DNA from: Echinicola rosea
GTDB lineage: Bacteria; Bacteroidota; Bacteroidia; Cytophagales; Cyclobacteriaceae
Assembly: GCF_005281475.1 (NCBI RefSeq)
Contig: NZ_CP040106.1
Coordinates: 1,431,501-1,495,500, forward strand
Length of the DNA stretch: 64,000 nucleotides
Direction: 5' to 3'
Shown here: positions 59,190-64,000 of the stretch, piece by piece
Layout of the letters: the number at the start of each line of letters is the position of its first letter
Numbering within the stretch: position 1 is the stretch's first letter
Notes under the pieces: model-generated
Told to the model about the DNA's origin: nothing
Database searches by the model: none
Seen by the model: the letters and a program-made list of their open reading frames with translations, nothing else
Program-made: the position numbers and the translations under genes

Positions 59190-61649
59190 ATGAAAAACAG
59201 TTTGCTTTTTTTGGTTCTCTTAAGCTTAAGCACCCTAAGCATGGCTCAAACAGGGAAACTAACAGGCACCGTCACTGACCAAAACGGCGAGGGGGCACAA
59301 TACGTCAATGTACTCCTTGATGGTACGGGAAGAGGAACCCTCACCGATAAGGATGGAAGTTATACATTGGAGAATGTTGCAGCAGGTGAACAGACCGTTA
59401 AATTCAGTTCTTTCACCTATTCTCCCGTGTTTAGGACAGTGGTCATCAAGGAAGGTCAGACCACGACCCTGGATATTTCAGTAGATGAAGATGAGCTTCA
59501 GCTACAGACAGTGGAAATTATAGGCCGGGCAGAAACAAGCTATAAAAATACCAATTCGTTCATTGGGACGAAGTCCTCTACACCTATCCGGGATGTACCC
59601 CAGTCCATTGGCTATGTGACCAAAGAGCTGGCACTGGACCAAGGAGCGTACACGGTAAACGATGTGGTCAAAAATGTCAGTGGCGTAAATCAATTTACAT
59701 TTTATAATGACATCACCATCCGTGGGCATCGTATCAAAGGCCAAGATCTTTCAGGTAACCTGGTGAATGGCATGCGTGCTTTTACCAGTTTCTGGAAGCA
59801 ACAATTGATTCCACATATCGAGCGGGTTGAGGTGATCAAAGGACCTGCTTCTGCCCTTTTTGGGAATGCTTCAGCCGGTGGGACGATCAATAGGGTGACC
59901 AAAAAACCACTAAAAGAGAAGCGCCAATCCATCAGCTCCACGGTGGGAAGCTTTAATACCTTTCGCATGCTCGGCGACTTTACCGGGCCAATGACCCAGG
60001 ATGAAAGCCTTCTGTATCGCTTAAATCTTGGTTATGAAAATTCAGGAAGCTTCCGTGACCTGCAGTATGCCAAGAACTTGGTCGTAGCTCCTTCATTTTC
60101 ATTTTTGCCATCAGAGAAGACTTTGTTAAACTTCGATGTGGTGTATCAAAAATCCGATGGCATGCTGGACCGTGGGCAGGCAGTATTCGGTAACGGAGAT
60201 CTCTTTTCCGTACCGATCAGCAAATCCATCAATGCCGTCAATGACTACTTGAAGGAGGAAAGTCTCAATGTGACCATTTCCCTTCGTCATCAAATTACCG
60301 ATGGCCTGAGCTTCAATTCCGTTTTCATGCGTTCAGATTACAGTGAGGACCTTCAAGAGCACCGGGGCAATAATAAGTTTGCCAATAATGGTGACGGAAG
60401 TCTTGACATTGAGAAGGTGGAAATGCGGATGGGGATCCGTCAAAGGAGCTGGAGCAACAATAACTTTAGCAATTATTTTAACTATGATTTCAGCACTGGT
60501 GATGTGGACCATAAACTGCTCGTGGGGTATGATTACTTCCAGCAGACCCTGCGCCCAGGTGGCTCGCAACTTCAAGCCAGAGGGTATCTCACCGCAGACC
60601 GTACAGGCTCGATCAACTCTTATAATCCAGACAATAGGGAATTGTATGCCTTGGATGCGGATGGTAATCCCATCCCTGTCGTACCGCATTTTGACCTGAC
60701 TGATCCGTACGGAAACCAACTGCAGGATATCAGTAAATACATTTACAGCACCAATAGTTTTCCGCAATCCAGCCTTTACTCGCATGGGGTATATGTACAG
60801 GAGCAAATGAAGATCGGAAAATGGAGGGTTTTGTTGGGGCTTCGTCAGGAGTACTATACCGATTTGCTGAATTATAAGACAGATAATGAGGAAAAAGTGA
60901 CACAGGATGCCCTAATTCCCCGGGTAGGCGTGGTTTACTCCCTGACACCCAATATTAACCTGTATGGTACCTACGTCCAAGGCTACCAACCCCAAACAGC
61001 CACGGTGATCAATAACCCAGAAGCGGGTGGGCCATTTGATCCCCTGACCAGTGAGCTGAAGGAAGTCGGTGTGAAGAGTGATTGGTTTGAAGGCCGGTTA
61101 AGTGCTACCATGGCCCTGTACTACCTTACGGAAAAAGGGACACTATACAATGCAAATGATCCCGGCAATCCTGACTTGCTAGTACAGACCGGAAAGGACC
61201 TTTCCAAAGGAGTGGAGCTTGACTTGGTCGGAAGGATTACCGATAACTGGAGTGTGATAGTCAATTATGCTTACAACCAAGCTACCATTGAGGAAGGTGA
61301 TGATGAAAACCTTGTGGGCCGTCAAAAGCCCAATGCACCCAAGCACGCAGGGAACCTATGGACAAAATATATCATCAGCGAAGGAAACCTGAAAGGGCTG
61401 GGATTCGGTCTTGGTGGTAACTTCGTGACAGAGCGATTTGGGTCATTAGGGGCTACCGAGGAGCCACCGGTTTTTCCGGGGTACGAGCTGGTAAATGCTG
61501 CAGTTTATTACAAGATCGACAAATTCCAAATCCAGATGAATTTTAACAATGTCTTTGATAAAACCCACTGGGTAGGAGGATACGATTACATCAGGGCATT
61601 CCCGGGAGCTCCACGCAATGTCATGACCACGGTTTCTTATACATTTTAA
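59190..61649 (+). CDS. TonB-dependent siderophore receptor with N-terminal carboxypeptidase-like domain
   Basis: 819 residues. Signal peptide to about residue 20 (LSTLSMAQ). Residues 24-105 are a carboxypeptidase-like sandwich (TGKLTGTVTDQNGEGAQYVN). The plug is siderophore-type: SSTPIRDVPQSIGYVTKELA, NDITIRGHRIKGQDLSGNLV, and IERVEVIKGPASALFGNASA. The barrel ends VMTTVSYTF with a terminal Phe. It imports ferric siderophores with energy from TonB. The PepSY membrane protein downstream probably helps release or reduce the iron. Confidence 0.94.
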   Translation: MKNSLLFLVLLSLSTLSMAQTGKLTGTVTDQNGEGAQYVNVLLDGTGRGTLTDKDGSYTLENVAAGEQTVKFSSFTYSPVFRTVVIKEGQTTTLDISVDEDELQLQTVEIIGRAETSYKNTNSFIGTKSSTPIRDVPQSIGYVTKELALDQGAYTVNDVVKNVSGVNQFTFYNDITIRGHRIKGQDLSGNLVNGMRAFTSFWKQQLIPHIERVEVIKGPASALFGNASAGGTINRVTKKPLKEKRQSISSTVGSFNTFRMLGDFTGPMTQDESLLYRLNLGYENSGSFRDLQYAKNLVVAPSFSFLPSEKTLLNFDVVYQKSDGMLDRGQAVFGNGDLFSVPISKSINAVNDYLKEESLNVTISLRHQITDGLSFNSVFMRSDYSEDLQEHRGNNKFANNGDGSLDIEKVEMRMGIRQRSWSNNNFSNYFNYDFSTGDVDHKLLVGYDYFQQTLRPGGSQLQARGYLTADRTGSINSYNPDNRELYALDADGNPIPVVPHFDLTDPYGNQLQDISKYIYSTNSFPQSSLYSHGVYVQEQMKIGKWRVLLGLRQEYYTDLLNYKTDNEEKVTQDALIPRVGVVYSLTPNINLYGTYVQGYQPQTATVINNPEAGGPFDPLTSELKEVGVKSDWFEGRLSATMALYYLTEKGTLYNANDPGNPDLLVQTGKDLSKGVELDLVGRITDNWSVIVNYAYNQATIEEGDDENLVGRQKPNAPKHAGNLWTKYIISEGNLKGLGFGLGGNFVTERFGSLGATEEPPVFPGYELVNAAVYYKIDKFQIQMNFNNVFDKTHWVGGYDYIRAFPGAPRNVMTTVSYTF

Positions 61650-61776
61650 ATTACAAGGTACAATTAGCTTGGTACGGTTTTGTGGTCTCGATATGGTACA
61701 ATCGCTTTATGCTGTTCGCAGTGGCGCTTTCTACGTTCTTGCGAGCAGCGTAAGTGATGTAGAGGTAGGATAGCCT

Positions 61777-61784
61777 TATATTTG
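61777..61784 (+). promoter_or_regulatory. TAnnTTTG box directly before the PepSY gene
   Basis: TATATTTG at 61777-61784 is followed by GTGGT and ATG at 61790. It suggests an additional, near-leaderless promoter within the siderophore unit, 140 bp after the receptor stop. Confidence 0.45.
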
Positions 61785-61789
61785 GTGGT

Positions 61790-63115
61790 ATGGATAATAA
61801 GTTAATTTGGAAGATTCACAACTGGGTGGGCTTGTATGTGGGGGTAGTAATTGCCTTTCTCAGCATTACAGGCGCGGCTGCACTTTTCAGACCAGAGGTG
61901 GACCGGTTGCTGAATCCCCATTTGACGAAGGCGGCTCCTCAGCCAGACCAGGTTTCGCTCACCGGTGCCGTGGAGGAAGTCCTTGCGACCCATCCTGACC
62001 ATGAGCTTTTTGAGGTCGAACTTCCCAAGGCTTACCTTGACACTTGGAATATACGACTGAGACCAAAAGATCCGGATCCCATGCAACCGACATTTTGGGA
62101 GGTTTTTGTCAATCCATATACAGGTGAAGTGCTGGGTGAAAGGAATTACTTTAAAAGTTTCAGTTATTTTTTGAGAAATATCCATGTGAGACTGTATGAA
62201 GCCCAATTTGGTAGGCAATTGGTAGGCCTTGCAGGAATCGCCCTGCTCATATCCACCATCACAGGCCTGCTCATTTACGGGAAATTTACCAAGAAGCAAG
62301 AATTCGGTAATATCAGAAAGAAAAACCTGAGGATCACCCAAGCAGATTTACATAAATTCGTCGGCATCACTGCACTCGCTTTTAACCTGGTCATAGCCAT
62401 CACTGGTGCATGGCTCGGGCTGCAGGTGTATCTGATGCAAGCTGTTGGCATGGATCAGCCCAATGGCTTTGTACGGAAGGAGAAGCCTTTCACTGTTGAG
62501 GAAGATACCAATTATGCATTGGATTATGAGGAAGTATTGGAAACGACAAGAAAGGAGTTTCCTGCGTTGCAGGTATGGAATATCCGTCCGACTACTAACG
62601 GGGAAGGCATTATCCAAGTCCTCGGAAACGTTCAAGGCCAAGCCTATGAAAGAAGGTCCAATAAGCTGTTTTTGGATAAAAAGGATTTTAGTGTGCACCG
62701 TAAATACAATATTAGTGAGCAAGGTTTGGGAGAAAAGCTTTACTATGTTCAGGAATCGTTTCATTTTGGGGACTTTGGTGGATTGCCACTAAAGTTGCTA
62801 TACTGTGTATTGGCAATTGGGTCTTCATTTCTTTCCTTAAGTGGGTTTATCATTTTTCTGGAACGCACCAAAAAGAAGCGTTCGCAGAAGCCCAGTTATG
62901 TACCTCTGAAGCCGCTGCTGTTGCGTTGGGGAGCAGGAATGGCTGTATTTATCATTATTGTGGCGATTCTAAGCACCAATTTTGGCATTGCTGTCCCTTC
63001 TTTACTAGTCACGACAGGCATATACGGCTTCTTTATTTATTTGATCATTAAGGCCATATGGAAACGGTATGTCGGTGCAGGACCGTTTTCTGGCACATCT
63101 GATTCTGTGGCATGA
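61790..63115 (+). CDS. PepSY-associated membrane protein (siderophore-iron reductase-like)
   Basis: 441 residues. Four main membrane helices: about 15-32 (VGLYVGVVIAFLSITGAAAL), 145-165 (LVGLAGIALLISTITGLLIY), 190-215 (LHKFVGITALAFNLVIAITG) and 340-362, with two more near the C-terminus. PepSY-like soluble portions lie between (FEVELPKAYLDTWNIRL, FWEVFVNPYTGEVLGERNYF). His residues in the helices (KIHNWVG, NIHVRLY, LHKFVG) could hold haem, as in inner-membrane siderophore reductases. Location behind the siderophore receptor supports a role in iron release. The next gene overlaps its stop. Confidence 0.92.
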   Translation: MDNKLIWKIHNWVGLYVGVVIAFLSITGAAALFRPEVDRLLNPHLTKAAPQPDQVSLTGAVEEVLATHPDHELFEVELPKAYLDTWNIRLRPKDPDPMQPTFWEVFVNPYTGEVLGERNYFKSFSYFLRNIHVRLYEAQFGRQLVGLAGIALLISTITGLLIYGKFTKKQEFGNIRKKNLRITQADLHKFVGITALAFNLVIAITGAWLGLQVYLMQAVGMDQPNGFVRKEKPFTVEEDTNYALDYEEVLETTRKEFPALQVWNIRPTTNGEGIIQVLGNVQGQAYERRSNKLFLDKKDFSVHRKYNISEQGLGEKLYYVQESFHFGDFGGLPLKLLYCVLAIGSSFLSLSGFIIFLERTKKKRSQKPSYVPLKPLLLRWGAGMAVFIIIVAILSTNFGIAVPSLLVTTGIYGFFIYLIIKAIWKRYVGAGPFSGTSDSVA

Positions 63116-63432
63116 AGGAGAAAATAGACGTTTTACAACAGCACGTTTTAGTCCCTTTGCTTTTGGCATTGGCCTCCATTGCGATGGTGATGGCCCTCTA
63201 TTTTTGTTCTGAGTGGCTCATCAGTGCCGAAGTTCCTGAGGAAACTGCTTTTTTTACCTATGAGGAAGCGGTCTCAAGCCGTGCGTACCAAAGCGAAATG
63301 GGAGGATTTGCCGTGCTGTTTTTGTTGGTCACCGTAAGTTGTATTGGGGCCGTATTCGTGAAGCAGCGCCTTGTTAGTTTTATGGCTGTGGGATTGGCAA
63401 TAGCTGGAATATTCTATTTGGGATTTGGATAA
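63112..63432 (+). CDS. Small membrane protein of the siderophore unit
   Basis: 106 residues with three hydrophobic helices (LVPLLLALASIAMVMALYFC, GFAVLFLLVTVSCIGAVFV, LVSFMAVGLAIAGIFYLGFG). Its ATG overlaps the PepSY stop (ATGA), so translation is coupled. No family recognised. It ends at a palindrome (GGATAATTATCC, 63427-63438) shared with the stop of the convergent gene. Confidence 0.8.
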   Translation: MKEKIDVLQQHVLVPLLLALASIAMVMALYFCSEWLISAEVPEETAFFTYEEAVSSRAYQSEMGGFAVLFLLVTVSCIGAVFVKQRLVSFMAVGLAIAGIFYLGFG

Positions 63433-64000
63433 TTATCCTTTGAGGTCGGCACTTATGCCCGGTGCTTGAGGGGTTTGATAGCGTCCTTCCATGATACTTA
63501 CAGGATGGACAAAATAGTCGTTAAGATGAGGAATATGCTCCAGCAATAGCGCAGGGTGATCCAGGGCAATATGGTTAAATAGTACCAAGTGTTGATGGAT
63601 TTGACCCATGTCTCCCACATGTGGTACGACAGGCACATTGAATTTTTTGGAAAGCAAACTGATCAGAATAAATTCGGAAATACCACCGACCCGGACGGTA
63701 TCCACTTGATTAAAGCTCATGCATCCCGATTGAAGGAAGTTTTTGAAAAGTATTTTATTGGGTACATGTTCTCCCAGAGCGATTTTAATGGGGACTTCTT
63801 CTGCTAGCCGGACATGGGCTAGGATATCATCCGGATGGGTGGGTTCTTCGATCCAATAGGGGTTTAGCTCATGCAATTCCTTGCAGATCTCAATGGCTTG
63901 GGGGAGGTTCCATTGTTGGTTGGCGTCAAACATGATCTTGGCATGGTCACCGGCGATTTTACGTACCAAGGCAGCCCTTCTGATGTCGCGCGTTGATTGA
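63433..64000 (-). CDS. Enolase-superfamily sugar-acid dehydratase, L-fuconate dehydratase-like (N-terminus cut by window)
   Basis: 189 codons of the C-terminal half are visible; the frame stays open to the right edge (TRDIRRALVRKIAGDHAKIM), and the apparent start near 63969 is internal. The muconate/mandelate-type barrel has MFDANQQWNLPQAIE (metal Asp), YWIEEPTHPDD (metal Glu), IKIALGEHVPNKILFKNF (metal Glu with the following His), SFNQVDTVRVGG and VVPHVGDMGQIHQHLVLFNH. These match L-fuconate dehydratase and relatives, which act in fucose or rhamnose breakdown. Its stop abuts the stop of the convergent small membrane protein gene with no bases between. Confidence 0.88.
   Translation of the reverse strand, partial: QSTRDIRRAALVRKIAGDHAKIMFDANQQWNLPQAIEICKELHELNPYWIEEPTHPDDILAHVRLAEEVPIKIALGEHVPNKILFKNFLQSGCMSFNQVDTVRVGGISEFILISLLSKKFNVPVVPHVGDMGQIHQHLVLFNHIALDHPALLLEHIPHLNDYFVHPVSIMEGRYQTPQAPGISADLKG

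Noticed and set aside
1..64000. tRNA, rRNA, CRISPR or riboswitch features
   Set aside because: I looked for T-loop GGTTCGA-type signatures with matching stems, regularly spaced direct repeats and conserved riboswitch cores and found none. A covariance-model search (tRNAscan-SE, Infernal/Rfam) would settle this.

Overview
The window reads as a chromosomal segment of a member of the Bacteroidota, most likely order Cytophagales (Cyclobacteriaceae/Echinicola-like; this placement is inference from gene content and style). Supporting signs are TonB-dependent receptors with N-terminal carboxypeptidase-like domains, DUF4369-thioredoxin and DUF4382 proteins, a membrane-anchored MutS-like ATPase, a clustered coaX/LptC/CorC/PpiD envelope block, and repeated TAnnTTTG boxes (the Bacteroidota -7 promoter element) just before genes. 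I found no tRNA, rRNA, CRISPR array, prophage or complete insertion sequence.

Layout. 1-3.4 kb: an exported beta-helix protein cut by the left edge, the MutS-like ATPase and a 50-residue membrane protein. 3.5-5 kb: a gene-free cluster of dispersed repeats. 5-9 kb: purK-purE, a membrane protein, a LuxR-type regulator and a potassium-channel-like protein. 9-10 kb: a second repeat block. 10-14.3 kb: a histidine kinase and a thiol/redox group (TlpA-like thioredoxin, peroxiredoxin, HxlR regulator divergent from a nitroreductase). 14.4-19 kb: methyltransferase, small membrane proteins, Tag glycosylase, CBM9-like exported protein. 19-26 kb: dGTPase, an exported lipoprotein paired with a di-haem cytochrome c peroxidase, then msrC, ribD and a DUF4382 lipoprotein on the minus strand. 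27-31.6 kb: NhaD antiporter, glutamate dehydrogenase, AnmK. 31.8-39.5 kb: a long plus-strand run, coaX - outer membrane protein - TPR protein - lptC - small membrane protein - CorC/HlyC-like - PpiD-like foldase. 39.6-45.6 kb: DUF493, pterin dehydratase, rsmI, inositol monophosphatase, an NAD(P)-binding protein and a very large AsmA-like protein. 45.7-52.5 kb: lipoprotein, gpmI, M23 peptidase, aspS, YhhN-type membrane protein. 53-63.4 kb: an Oar-like TonB receptor, an exported protein, an ECF sigma factor, then a siderophore-receptor / PepSY / small membrane protein unit. The right edge cuts a minus-strand enolase-superfamily sugar-acid dehydratase.

The strongest non-gene signal is a set of three 367-bp elements (3497-3863, 9114-9480 inverted, 58735-59101). 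By eye they differ from one another by only a few substitutions and no indels. They have imperfect ~26-bp terminal inverted repeats beginning GG(C/T)TCTATATG and flanking direct repeats of 7-8 bp, so they are MITE-like non-autonomous elements whose ends and target duplications resemble the ISL3 family. One sits inside the T-tract of a terminator and one lies 88 bp upstream of the siderophore receptor gene. Their core is homologous to a second, older repeat family (4099-4358, 56493-56774). A third family (14395-14560, 52687-52861, partial 56797-56910) has CCCGC... inverted ends and 5-bp TTNAA duplications, with an internal hairpin whose arms change together. A second theme is that six genes carry TAnnTTTG 3-8 nt before the start codon, which would make their transcripts leaderless or nearly so.
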